Source: Fagopyrum homotropicum
Lineage: Eukaryota; Streptophyta; Magnoliopsida; Caryophyllales; Polygonaceae
Length of the DNA stretch: 64,000 bases
Assembly (NCBI GenBank): GCA_033239125.1
Contig: BSWB01000003.1
Coordinates: forward strand, 29,093,001 to 29,157,000
Direction of reading: 5' to 3'
In this document: in pieces, positions 13,011 to 23,673 of the stretch
How the letters are laid out: every line of letters starts with the position of its first letter
Position numbering within the stretch: position 1 is the first letter of the stretch
Program-made: the position numbers and the translations under genes
The notes under the pieces: generated by a model
The model's database searches: none
Told to the model about the DNA's origin: nothing
The model's input: the letters and a program-made list of their open reading frames with translations, nothing else

Positions 13011-14461
13011 AAATATCCCATACTTGTCACTTGCTTGTCCCCAAGCAAGGTTTTCAAAAACATAGAACATAAGGTAGAATGAAATATGAATGCAAAATAA
13101 AACAAAACAATCTTTTTGGTAATGTGCTTCTAATCAATAGATCATCCTCAAATCTTGCTTCATTCGTCCTTGAAAACGTTCATACACATAAACCAAAATA
13201 TGCAAAGCAAAGGAACATCATAAATTGCCTAAATTTCAAGACAAACATCATTACCTGCAAGCATTGTCATTATCAAGCATGTGAAACTTCAATTTAGATC
13301 ACCAAGTCAAATAACACTCTTATGATCTCAAGGACGTTCAAGTAAGGCCAAGAATACGGAAAAGGGTGGGAAACTTGTAAAGGGATGTGGTGTATGAATC
13401 CGGGAAGAAGGAACAACACAAACTCTTTTCTTTTCATCATTTGAACTAACCACCAACTTAGAGCTTTGCTCTAGATTTTTTGAACATAATTTTTCGACTT
13501 TACTTTTGGAAATATGGACAGCGGTGCACAAAAACCGAAGCGTAGGAGATTAGCGTTTCTTAACCACCAACTTAGAGCTTTGCTCTAGATTTTTTGAACA
13601 TAATTTTTCGACTTTACTTTTGGAAATATGGACAGCGGTGCACAAAAACCGAAGCGTAGGAGATTAGCGTTTCTTAATTTCGAGATGCCTCAAACCCTTG
13701 ATGCACATACCATAATCCGTTAGGAATATCGCTCAATCCGACTTTGGCAAGACACAAACACCCGGCTATGTGAATGGTGCCGAGTTTTCCCCAAACCTAT
13801 TTCCCTACACTTTGAGTTCAAACAATTGCTTTCATGGCCCTCCCACATCAAAAATGCCAAAATCAACTCTTCCTAAATCCCGGATAGGTAAAGGAGGCAA
13901 ATATTTTTATTGAGGGGCGAAATGATCAAAGAAAGAAGTAAGAAAATCGAGGTGCCTTAATCATCTCATAAAGAAGTATAAGAACTTATATTGTGATTTC
14001 AACCTTCATTTCTCAATATAATTTAGATAAAAACCTTCACATTATGAAACTTGCAAGAAAGGATAAACAACATACTCAATCTCTTCACAATTCATAATTC
14101 AATTCAAGCATACAATTGTCATCAAAAACTCATTCCACAAGTAGATTTATCATAGAAATCATCTCTAATCTTAGAAGCACAAAAATTTCAAAATTTTCAA
14201 ATTTTTATGGGTTTTTCAAAGCCTTTTTCATGCACTGCAATAATGAAACGTGTGACAATGAAAGCAAACATGCAAGTGTTCACAGACATAAGCAAACAAA
14301 GTGAGTCGAGTTATTACAAACAAGAGTCACACCCCACCCCATACTTGACATACACATTGTCATCAATGTTTGAAAGAAATAAAGAAACAAAAGAAACAAA
14401 AGCAAAAGGAACTCACTAATGGCGGTGGAGCGGCTCTAACCGGTGGATAATCTCATCATCA
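13011..14461 (-). other. 3' non-coding region of element E
   Basis: No gene is recognised. The hairpin CTTGCTTGTCCCCAAGCAAG is at 13030-13049, next to the LTR. The conserved block is at about 13500-13798. The second hairpin (TGACA stem, TGTCA return) is at 14346-14362, next to CCCCATACTTG, close to the end of the env-position gene. A 114-bp tandem duplication lies inside the conserved block. Confidence 0.75.
13447..13674. repeat. 114-bp tandem duplication
   Basis: Bases 13447-13560 are repeated as 13561-13674 with no visible difference. The unit starts TAACCACCAACTTAGAGC and ends GATTAGCGTTTCT. It covers one edge of the non-coding block shared by all five elements. The lack of divergence implies a recent event. 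Confidence 0.92.
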
Positions 14462-14811
14462 TCACTGTGAGGGAGGTGGCAGGAATGGATAGAAGTCAGA
14501 GCTGAAAGGCCGCCCAAACAGCTGGCGGTAGACGTCCCTCAAGATCCGGGCGTTCTCTTGGCGCTCCACATCATGAGCCTATTGATGGACCTCTAAGTCT
14601 CCTACTCTCCTCGAAAGGTCGTCCGCCCAATCTGGAAGCTACGAATACCAAGGTGGTGGCTGTCCATACCATGAAGGTGCATCTTGAGGAAGAGTCTGTG
14701 CCACCGGTGGATGATCATACCATGGAGGAGGAACTCCCATCCATGATGGCTGCTCACCATACCAAGCGGGTGGAGTCTCCATCCATGTCGGCCTCTGACT
14801 CACACTAGCCC
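14462..14811 (-). pseudogene. C-terminal piece of the env-position gene of element E
   Basis: Minus-strand reading gives RASVSQRPTWMETPPAWYG with further WYG/PPPWY repeats. A short helical region and a tail ending FYPFLPPPSQ before the TGA at 14462-14464 follow. It matches the same region of D (42054-42400). It is separated from the rest of the gene by solo LTR G, inserted after SSCRA. Internal nonsense codons are present, for example near 14583 and 14640. Confidence 0.75.
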
Positions 14812-17374
14812 TGTAACACCCCAAATTCTGAGAACTCGGGGAGCTACGGGTTACGACCTCACAATGGGTCCCGACCATAGTTTGACAACAATTTTACTTG
14901 GATCTTACAACAAGGCACAAAAGTATTTAAAACATTTGAAAACTGTAAACAATATATACATGGAGAATATGTATCAGCCTTACAAGAAAAGATACTAAAA
15001 CGACGCATATGAAGAACAGAAGGCATCCCCGTCCCCAACTAAAGGAGTACGTGGACCCGGCTGACCATTTCCTCCGGATCTCTCTACAACTGTCTTAACC
15101 TGCAAGGCATCTACAAGCGGTATAAAACCGTTAGCTAACATTCTATGCATAAGTATAAAGGTAAAAGCAAAAACACACAGCATACACAATCAACATGCAA
15201 GAATCAATCCTTTTATTATCTTTAATTAGGTGATATGTCAATACTAATGATACTTATTTTGTGACACGAGGGATTCCCAAACCTCGCCCCTGTCCCCGTT
15301 TACCAACGCGGAATGGTACTAATGCATCTGACCGTCTACCTGACTGGGTTGGTCGTAGAGAACCTCCTAGACTCTCGCAAGAGCTAGGCAGATGATGTCA
15401 CAACCCGTTATCATACACTTGAGTCAATTACGTAAATAATAAAGTAGGCCTAATCCGGTTTCATTATTTATTATAACTAACAAACACCACTCATACACAT
15501 TACACTCATACAAGAAGCCGGCGAAGTAAGTACGTGGACTTACTTGGATCAGATCTCGACTTTCTAATTCGCAAATCGATCTGTACAGTAGGAATTCAGT
15601 GGCGTGTCAAAGGAGGCAAGTGTGTCAGCACACTTTCTGGGTGATTAGAAGTCTAAGACTTCTAAGATAGTAGGTCTTAATAGAACGGAATTGATTACAC
15701 TATTAATTTATGGTAAAATGACTATTTTACCCTTGGTCTCGAAACTTCCAAAAATTCCCTAATTCATGCCTAAACTCTTATTTGAGACTAAAGATCCATA
15801 TTCTAACTCCTAAAGATGAGTTTGGTTACAAACTGGCAATTTACCCATTTCCCTATTTTCGGAAAGATCGTTAAGGTCCAACTTCGGCTTGAAATATAAA
15901 ATTCGAATAATCTTGTAAAAATTCCGAGATAATTCCCTAGATCATATATGATATCTCATCTACTCTTAGGAGCAAGAATTTCTTAAAACTGTTCAACCAT
16001 CACTTCTACAAAAATATCCAAAGTTGGTTACAACACTTAACAAACAACACATTGTCTTAACTTTGAAAAAAAAATCATAACGCCTAAACCGGTGGCTGGA
16101 TTTATCCCAAATTTTGATATGTTATACTATAAAATCTTATCTATACTATATCCAAAATTTAGCAGCAAAGAAGATCAAAAGCCTATTCAAAACCATCCCA
16201 CAAAACTGCATCACATGCTGTTTTTAACAACAAACAGCACCCTTATAAAAACTGCATGAGGAGTCAACTTTGCAACATCATAACTCTTAAACCGTAACTC
16301 CGATTCTTCCCAATTTTAACATGTTCTACAACAATATGCTAACTATATCATATTAAAATTTCAGTAAAAAAGGAGGAGTATTTCATACCTAAATCTGATT
16401 CCGAAGTTGGGTATTGGACACAGTTTTGAAAATTCAGAAAAGTAAATCTTGCTACAGTGCTTCTCCTGCTCGACCTGAGTGAGTTTAAGACAGATTTTGT
16501 AGCATCTAATAGCTCATATGTATGGAGGGAAAGGTAACCAAAAGAGGTATGGGTCTTACTCGATTCTAGGGTTGATTTTATGCAGAACCAAGTCCTGGAG
16601 ACGAACAGTCTGTGCAGAAGCAATTCCTGGAGTCGAAGTGCACAGAAGAGGGCTGCTGTTGTGCGAGGTTAGTGCTTCGATGGGCTGCTGAGATCTGAAT
16701 GTCGACACAGAAGAAGGGGAGGAGAGGTTTACGTGCATATGGATAGCCGATAAATGAAATTGAATGAAGGAAGGGAGGTAGCAGTAACCTTCGGCTGTTA
16801 CAAGTAGATGGGGAAGCTGACGGTTTTGGGCTGAGTTCGGGCTGCATCTGGCTGGGCCTCTTGGGCTGTTTCGATCCGCCAGCAAGGGTTTAAGGTAAGG
16901 GCTGAGAAAAATAAATCCAATTAAGAACAATGGGCCGAAACAAGGCAAGAAATAAGTGGGCTAAAAGTTTGTCAAAAACTCGTCATGGCTTCGTCAGGCC
17001 CATGCATAACTTCATCACAGAGTTGTCGGGCTTCGTCATGACCTCGTCTCAGCTCTGTCATTGTCTCGTCACAGCTTTGTCACATTCTCGTTTCAGCTTT
17101 CTCATGATCTCGTCTAAAGTCTTCGTTAAGGAATAATTATAAGAATTAGGGTTTGATATAATTCTATCATTTTATGTGAATTAAATTCTACATAAAATGA
17201 TAAATAATTATAAGAATTAGGGTTTGATATAATTCTATCATTTTATGTGAATTACATTCTACATAAAATGATAAAATTTGTGAAGAAAGAAATACTAGAT
17301 AGAATGAGAACCGCCGACGGCTCGAAGTCCGAATTGATTCAGAATTAAACGGAATAAAAATTCCGGATATTACA
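14812..17374. mobile_element. Solo LTR G (TGTAACACCCC...ATTACA type)
   Basis: 2563 bp bounded by TGTAACACCCC and GGATATTACA, with a perfect AGCCC duplication (14807-14811 and 17375-17379). No gag or pol is present, so it is a solo LTR. Long LTRs beginning TGTAACACCCC are typical of the Tekay/Del chromovirus branch of Ty3/gypsy; that assignment rests on the terminus only. A TATA-like TTATAAAAACTG on the plus strand near 16232 fits plus orientation. It holds a degenerate CTCGTCA-rich tract (about 16976-17115) and a 71-bp tandem repeat near its right end. The open frames in it look accidental. Confidence 0.82.
17132..17273. repeat. 71-bp tandem repeat with internal inverted repeats
   Basis: Two copies start at 17132 and 17203 (AATAATTATAAGAATTAGGG). 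Each holds TATCATTTTATGT followed by ACATAAAATGATA, a hairpin-capable inverted repeat. One base differs between copies (TTAAATTCTA versus TTACATTCTA). Confidence 0.9.
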
Positions 17375-18261
17375 AGCCCTGCATGAAGAAGAAGAACCGG
17401 AAGGTCTAGAAGGGCGGGGAGATCTCCTAGGCGGCTTAGGGAAGTCGGCCGGCTGGTCCGGGAATGAGCCAAAGTCATGCTCAACCCCTCCTGCATCATG
17501 ATCATCTCCTCCTCCCACCTCCTCATCATCATCCTCAGCTGGAGCCTCATCAGGCACATATGGAGGAGCTACTAGTCTAATGGCATGCATCGGTAGGAAA
17601 GTCTCCTTCCAATTGTGACGGCCTAGCATGATAGAATAATCGGGAAGCCATGAGATACCTCTACCACCTCTCTCCTCCCATGGCATGGTTGCGGTAGGTG
17701 GAGCTTGGTGGCGGGGAAGGATAATACCTCTAGTCAAAAGTCCATTGAGACCCAATGGTCTTGCGGCTACCCTAGTGCAAGCGGAGTAGTCAATCCCCAG
17801 CTGGTTGGCGATGTGAGTCACCATACCTCCATAACCTATGTTCCCGTCCCTTTTCTTCTTCAACTTACTAAGGGCAGAGGCGAGTAGGGTGGCACAATCT
17901 ACATGAAGTCCCGTAAGCATGCCATAGAGGACGAAGAGTTCATCGACCTTAATGTTTTGTGGTGTTTCGGTCCTAGGGAAAAAGCATTCCGAAAGGACTC
18001 TATGGGCTATCTTCAAGGCTAATTGGTATATGAGTTTAGCCTTGGTGTCGGCCGGTTGCCAACGATCCTCACTAGCATAGATCATAGCAATATCCTCCCA
18101 AAAGTCTTTGGCATACACTCCCTCGGGAAACCTACCATTGAAACTCTCATGGAACCCAAAGAAGGTTCCAAACTGAACTATAGAGTACTCATAGTTTTGT
18201 TCCATCAACCTAAAAGACACCATTCGGTTAACGGCGCTATGCTCAAAGGAAGTTACAAACT
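17375..18261 (-). pseudogene. Middle piece of the env-position gene of element E
   Basis: A 292-aa open reading (17345-18223) covers most of it. Blocks include VSFRLMEQNYEYSIVQFGTF, FGFHESFNGRFPEGVYAKDFW, MIYASEDRWQPADTKAKLIYQ, LALKIAHRVLSECFFPRTE, NIGYGGMVTHIANQLGIDYS, an acidic DDDEEVGGGDD stretch, and PRRSPRPSRPSGSSSS. It aligns with D throughout and is free of stops here. It is cut on the right by the F insertion (18261/18262) and on the left by G. The last residues of the open frame run into the G LTR and are not part of the gene. Confidence 0.82.
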
Positions 18262-19118
18262 TGATGTGATCCCCACCGGGGAAGAAATCATCGTCATCAA
18301 GCCGGAACCAATGGTTTTGCTACCAACCGTCCAAGTCAAAACTCAACCGGCACCTATCGAAATCAATACTTATGTGTAGGAGGTCATGCCTAAACCTGAA
18401 CTATTGAAATCAAACCGAAAATGCTTACTTCGAGCATGCCTAATGCAAGCACAATTTCACTCTCTCCGGCTAAGTTGTCAGGTTTGCGCACTCTCAGTAA
18501 ATCTCCTATAACTGAGGCAATACTTGGAATTAAAATACCCATTAGTACTACTTTGAAAGGTATTTTCAATATCGACAACTTCCTAGTTTACTCAAAGTCG
18601 AGATTCCAAGAGGAAGAGGGTGAAAATGACCCTACATTGCAGCAAGTAAGGTACTTGTATGGATTGTTGGGCAAGATCATGCATGGAGGCATGAAAGATG
18701 GTTATACAAAACATATGCACGTCCAACTAATACATATTTCATGCAGCATACCATCCTCATATTATTCATATATTATGCATGAATTTATGTATTATTCATG
18801 TGAAGGTCAACAAGTCAACATTCAATCAAGCATTTAAGGCATCTTCACACACATACATTGAATGAAGGCCAAGTTAGTTGAATGATCTTCTTCTCCTTCA
18901 ATATGGACGTCCAAGACATGAATTGAACCTCCTTGATGTGTTGTCCAAGTGAAGAGAATAAGATCCAAGAGTCATCTTTGAATAAAGGCCAAATGTGGCC
19001 ATTTTTGTGTTTGAATTTCCTAGAAAAACTCTTGAATATCTTGCATTTCCTTTTGATAAATCTTTGATATTTCTAGCACTTAATTAGGGAGTTTCTAGGC
19101 TGAGTTTTGTGGCTATAT
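18262..19118 (+). mobile_element. Partial duplicate of LTR F (5' 857 bp)
   Basis: Starts TGATGTGATCCCC right after the AAACT target site (18257-18261). It matches 19551-20407 with two visible substitutions (18885/20174 and 18892/20181). It stops abruptly at GGCTATAT, where the full copy continues into its TATA region. It belongs to a 972-bp duplication (18147-19118 = 19436-20407) that also contains 115 bp of the flanking E gene. Confidence 0.88.
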
Positions 19119-19423
19119 GGATCGATATAGTTAAGCAAGAATTTCAGAGTATCGAACACAGGGATTTGGGGGGTTAAATCCAATTATAGAATTATCAAGC
19201 GAGTAAATGTATGAGCTTTTGTAAATATTGGGAAAACAACAATCCTAAAGATCCAGGAATCTAGCTGTGGCAATCGATTCAAGATAAACTAAAGATGTAA
19301 GGACAGAGTTAAGGTATGCAAAGGTATACGAATGTAAGGTAATCGTACGGTGAAGTTCCAAAAACCTTATATGACTCACCTAAAAGACACTCTCTATAAA
19401 GGTTGTTGAGCCTTCAATATAGA
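19119..19423 (-). repeat. Family-2 LTR fragment used as filler DNA
   Basis: 305 bp collinear, without indels, with D LTR positions 22666-22970 (constant offset 3547), from GGATCGATATAGTTAAGC to TCAATATAGA. It resembles D-type LTRs, not the diverged LTR of E itself. Both ends are abrupt. It sits exactly between the two copies of the 972-bp duplication. Confidence 0.88.
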
Positions 19424-19435
19424 GGGTGAAAACTG

Positions 19436-19550
19436 TCATGGAACCCAAAGAAGGTTCCAAACTGAACTATAGAGTACTCATAGTTTTGTTCCATCAACCT
19501 AAAAGACACCATTCGGTTAACGGCGCTATGCTCAAAGGAAGTTACAAACT
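19436..19550 (-). pseudogene. Duplicated fragment of the env-position gene of element E
   Basis: 115 bp identical to 18147-18261, the part of the E gene coding FHESF..MEQNYEYSIVQ..VNRMVSFRL plus the AAACT target site. It precedes the full copy of LTR F. It is a by-product of the duplication, not a separate gene. Confidence 0.85.
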
Positions 19551-20782
19551 TGATGTGATCCCCACCGGGGAAGAAATCATCGTCATCAAGCCGGAACCAA
19601 TGGTTTTGCTACCAACCGTCCAAGTCAAAACTCAACCGGCACCTATCGAAATCAATACTTATGTGTAGGAGGTCATGCCTAAACCTGAACTATTGAAATC
19701 AAACCGAAAATGCTTACTTCGAGCATGCCTAATGCAAGCACAATTTCACTCTCTCCGGCTAAGTTGTCAGGTTTGCGCACTCTCAGTAAATCTCCTATAA
19801 CTGAGGCAATACTTGGAATTAAAATACCCATTAGTACTACTTTGAAAGGTATTTTCAATATCGACAACTTCCTAGTTTACTCAAAGTCGAGATTCCAAGA
19901 GGAAGAGGGTGAAAATGACCCTACATTGCAGCAAGTAAGGTACTTGTATGGATTGTTGGGCAAGATCATGCATGGAGGCATGAAAGATGGTTATACAAAA
20001 CATATGCACGTCCAACTAATACATATTTCATGCAGCATACCATCCTCATATTATTCATATATTATGCATGAATTTATGTATTATTCATGTGAAGGTCAAC
20101 AAGTCAACATTCAATCAAGCATTTAAGGCATCTTCACACACATACATTGAATGAAGGCCAAGTTAGTTGAATGGTCTTCTGCTCCTTCAATATGGACGTC
20201 CAAGACATGAATTGAACCTCCTTGATGTGTTGTCCAAGTGAAGAGAATAAGATCCAAGAGTCATCTTTGAATAAAGGCCAAATGTGGCCATTTTTGTGTT
20301 TGAATTTCCTAGAAAAACTCTTGAATATCTTGCATTTCCTTTTGATAAATCTTTGATATTTCTAGCACTTAATTAGGGAGTTTCTAGGCTGAGTTTTGTG
20401 GCTATATAAAGCCTTGTATCCTCCCATTGTAAGACAAGTCAAGTTAAATGAAGTAAGTTAGCCTTTGTGCTTTCAAAGTTGTTGTTTGCTTGAAAACAAA
20501 ACCCGAATTCTAGGTGAGATGCTTAGTTTTCAAATATCTAGGTGAGTTGCTTAGATGGTTCTAAGGTGAGAGGCCGAGGAATGAAGGTTCGAACCCCAAA
20601 GTGAGATTCCGAGGGTAGTTCGTTCGAGTTGAGGGATTCCCAAAGTGAGAGGCCGAGGGAATTTGCTCTTCATATCCAAAAACACAAAATCCAAAAAAAA
20701 AGAGTTCCATTTCACCGATTCCAATCCGAGTGTGAACTTGTGCCGGTGGATCCTCGTGTTCGAATCGAGTTCGATCACATCA
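19551..20782 (+). mobile_element. Solo LTR F, full copy
   Basis: 1232 bp, TGATGTGATC...GATCACATCA, with AAACT on both sides (19546-19550 and 20783-20787). TATA box CTATATAAAGCC near 20402 supports plus orientation, with a short transcribed part after it. There is no internal coding region, PBS or PPT, so it is a solo LTR. The family is unrecognised and a copia-type LTR is possible. The 138-aa and 62-aa open frames in it occur identically in both copies and match no protein I recognise. Confidence 0.82.
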
Positions 20783-21091
20783 AAACTCCCTTGTTATCTC
20801 CTCATAGGCATCTTCCCTAATGGTATAGAAGATGATCAATCCGGCTCTATCCAAGAGCCAAGTCAAATCATTCACGACATTGAGCTCCTCAAGCTCCTCT
20901 AAGACAAGGTATCTAGGCCCGATTATTGGTCTCTCGGAAATCCTATCCATGGCTCTTTGATAATGCTCATGGATAGTAGGGATTCTAGGAGGAGGAGGTG
21001 ATGGTGGTGCACTAGAAGGGGGTTGGGAAGAAGAGGAACTATCACCTTTCCGCTTCTTATTTCTACTTGACTTCCTTCTGAACATTTTCAC
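20783..21091 (-). pseudogene. N-terminal piece of the env-position gene of element E
   Basis: Begins MKMFRRKSSRNKKRKGDSSS, a very basic start followed by Ser/Pro-rich sequence (SAPPSPPPPRIPTIHEHY). It continues ERPIIGPRYLVLEELEELNVV and LDRAGLIIFYTIREDAYEEITREF, where LTR F interrupts it. The order matches D (43625 downwards). No hydrophobic signal peptide is present. The basic stretch looks like a nuclear localisation signal. Confidence 0.82.
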
Positions 21092-21917
21092 TCAACAATA
21101 GAAAAAACCACGATCTGTTCTTGCAATTCCACGGCCGTGGAAATGTACGGTACCGTGGAATCGGTCTGTTTCTCTCAAATCTCAGCAATTTCACACCAAG
21201 ATCAACAATCACAGCCCTAGACTACTTCTAATTCCAATTTCGTCCAGTTCTCCTAAAATCTTGCAAAGAAATTGAACCAAATTTACCAAGAAGAGAATAG
21301 AGAATAAAACCTAGGTTTGGATTTGAAAAATCCAAAATCCTTCTCCAATGTGGATTGTTCACTGAGTTTGATGCTTGTATCTTGTAGATGATTCAAAATG
21401 CTCCACTTTTGGTTGAAGAATCGATTAAATCGGACTCCGGACGAAGAATTACGGGATGAGGGAAGTTGGCGGCGATTTGGGCGTGGTTTTGAGCGTGAAA
21501 GGTGAGGATGGATGTGTTTTTGTGAAGGAAAGTGGTTTATATAGTGGCCGTAAACTTTTTTGAAAACCACGGTAACTCGAGGTGTTCCACGGCCGTGGTT
21601 TTGTACGGACCCGTGGATTTTCTCTGATTTGTGTCAAATTATGGAAAATTGCGGCCACCTGTTAGGCGTGGAAGTCTCTGTTGTTTGCCAAAAATCCAAG
21701 TTTCGTCAATTCTTTCCAACTTTTTCTTCCTTCCTTTGCCCATTCCTTATTCCTACATCCAAAAACATACCATACCGGGAGGTATCGAGGGGAAAACAAA
21801 ACAAAAACAACTAAACTAAACTAAACTAAGAAAGAAAAACAAAAACGTAAGTGCAATACCTTGGTTTCCCTCCTAAGAAGCGCTTGTTTTAGGTCCATAG
21901 CTAGACCGTTCCTGAGT
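21092..21917 (-). other. Leader between integrase and env-position gene of element E
   Basis: No coding sequence. It carries the exact family-2 palindrome TTCCACGGCCGTGGAA at 21127-21142 and related sites around 21560-21620. At its integrase end is the GGAGGGAAACC-like stretch before AAGAAGCGCTTG (about 21867-21895) that all five elements share. Confidence 0.7.
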
Positions 21918-22590
21918 TTATTCGAGGACAATCGGAGCGATTTCCTCAACTGGGAGTTCCGGTGAATACTTCTTAAGTCGATGGCCATTCACCTTGAAAC
22001 TTCTGCACTTTTCACCCCATACTTCAACTGCGCCATGGGAAAAACACGTTTAATCAAATAAGGTCCAGTCCAACGAGATTTAAGCTTACCAGGAAAGAGC
22101 CGAAGTCTCAAATTGAAGAGGAGAACTTGATCTCCTTCTTTGAGGTCCTTTGGAATGATATGCTTATCATGCCAACGGTTCGCCTTTTCTTTGTAAATCT
22201 TTGCGTTCTCATAGTCGTTCAAGCGGAGTTCTTCAAGATCGTTAAGGTCCAAGAGGCGCTTCTCGTCCGCTTCCTTCATGCCGAAGTTCAACACTTCACA
22301 GCCCAATACGCCTTGTGTTCTAGCTCCACCGGGAGATGACAGGACTTCCCATACACAAGGTTGTATGGTGTTGTACCAATGGGAGTCTTGTATGCAGTCC
22401 TATACGCCCATAACGCATCATCTAGTTTCAAAGTCCAATCCTTCCTTGTCTTTGACACCGTCTTCTCAAGGATGCCCTTGATCTCTCTATTCGAAATTTC
22501 CACTTGCCCACTTGTTAGTGGATGGTAGGGAGTGGTGATCTTGTGAGTCACCCCATACTTAGCTAGTAGAGCTTTGAATCGTCGGGCAAT
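21918..22590 (-). pseudogene. Integrase C-terminal half of element E
   Basis: Starts at the D insertion site with ARRFKALLAKYGVTHKI, then PYHPLTSGQVEISNREIKGILEK (third catalytic residue E), DWTLKLDDALWAYRTA and NLVYGKSCHLPVELEHKA. A single-base loss near 22293 shifts the frame. The rest (LRLNDYENAKIYKE, DQVLLFNLRLRLFPGKLKSRWTGPYLIKRVFP) follows in the next frame and ends as GVKSAEVSR at 21989. A frame coding the longer family-1-like tail continues to 21918. D has the same one-base difference at FP(M/H). Confidence 0.83.
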
Positions 22591-23673
22591 TGTTCGCCAC
22601 TTAGCGTGCATGCAAATAAGCTTTAATTATAAAACTAGAATCAAGCAAGTGAACCCGCAGTGTACGGATCGATATAGTTAAGCAAGAATTCCAGAGTATC
22701 GAACACAGGGATTTAGGGGGTTAAATCCAATTATAGAATTATCAAGCGAGTAAATGTATGAGCTTTTGTAAATATTGGGAAAACAACAATCCTAAAGATC
22801 CAGGAATCTAGTTGTGGCAATCGATTCAAGATAAACTAAAGATGTAAGGACAGAGTTAAGGTATGCAAAGGTATACGAATGTAAGGTAATCGTACGGTGA
22901 AGTTCCAAAAACCTTATATGACTCACCTAAAAGACACTCTCTATAAAGGTTGTTGAGGCTTCAATATAGAAAGGTTCTAAAGGTAAGAATTAACGTCAAA
23001 TACCCAAACTTGTAATCCAAGGATCAAGACTAACTAAACCGATTAAGGTTGTGACACTCAGAATCGAGGTAGAGGTTGTTGAGGCTTCACTACCACCTAG
23101 GAAAGGCAAGCCAAGACTAAGTTAAAGCAAATCTTTAACTTTAGATTAAAGTAAAAGCAAGTTCGTAAACTGACACAAAATTACGGGTAGTTCTTGAGTT
23201 CCACGGCCGTGGAAGCTCAAGAATAGACCGTGGATTAGGTTCGTCGGCGATTCTCTCTAACTCTCAGGGTCCAATCTGTTTACGATCGATCTATCATCAT
23301 TTAAGCCACAACTATCAACCCTTCACCTTAGAATTGCTAAAAGGTTTTAGCCAACAACAGTCATATTGATATCAATTTGAAGGTTTACAAGAATGAAAGA
23401 TGAAAACTTCCGAAAACCTTCAATAACTTTCAAGTCAATTTCAAATCCACAAATCAAGAACAATAATGTCAATAGATTCGGAATAACACAAACAATCACG
23501 AATCTTAGATAAGAAGGAAGAACGGGATGTCAATCCGTCTTCTAAATCAAACCTAAAGATGAAGCGTAACCTTCTCGCGAACAATCTTCCAAATCTTCAA
23601 CTCTTCCGTCAATCCGGAAATCTCAATAGCAAAGAGCAAATCTCTCAATCACAATCTCCGCAAAAGCGTGCAA

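Noticed and set aside
16556..16948. 130-aa minus-strand frame in solo LTR G
   Set aside because: No domain, low-complexity composition, entirely inside an LTR.
18421..18837. 138-aa frame present twice (also 19710-20126)
   Set aside because: Duplication is explained by the 972-bp segmental copy of LTR F; no recognisable protein and it lies in an LTR.
18262..20782. Single 2.5-kb LTR element with its own internal region
   Set aside because: The second half repeats the first including host flank and target site, and the middle is a family-2 LTR piece; a solo LTR plus duplication explains all of it.
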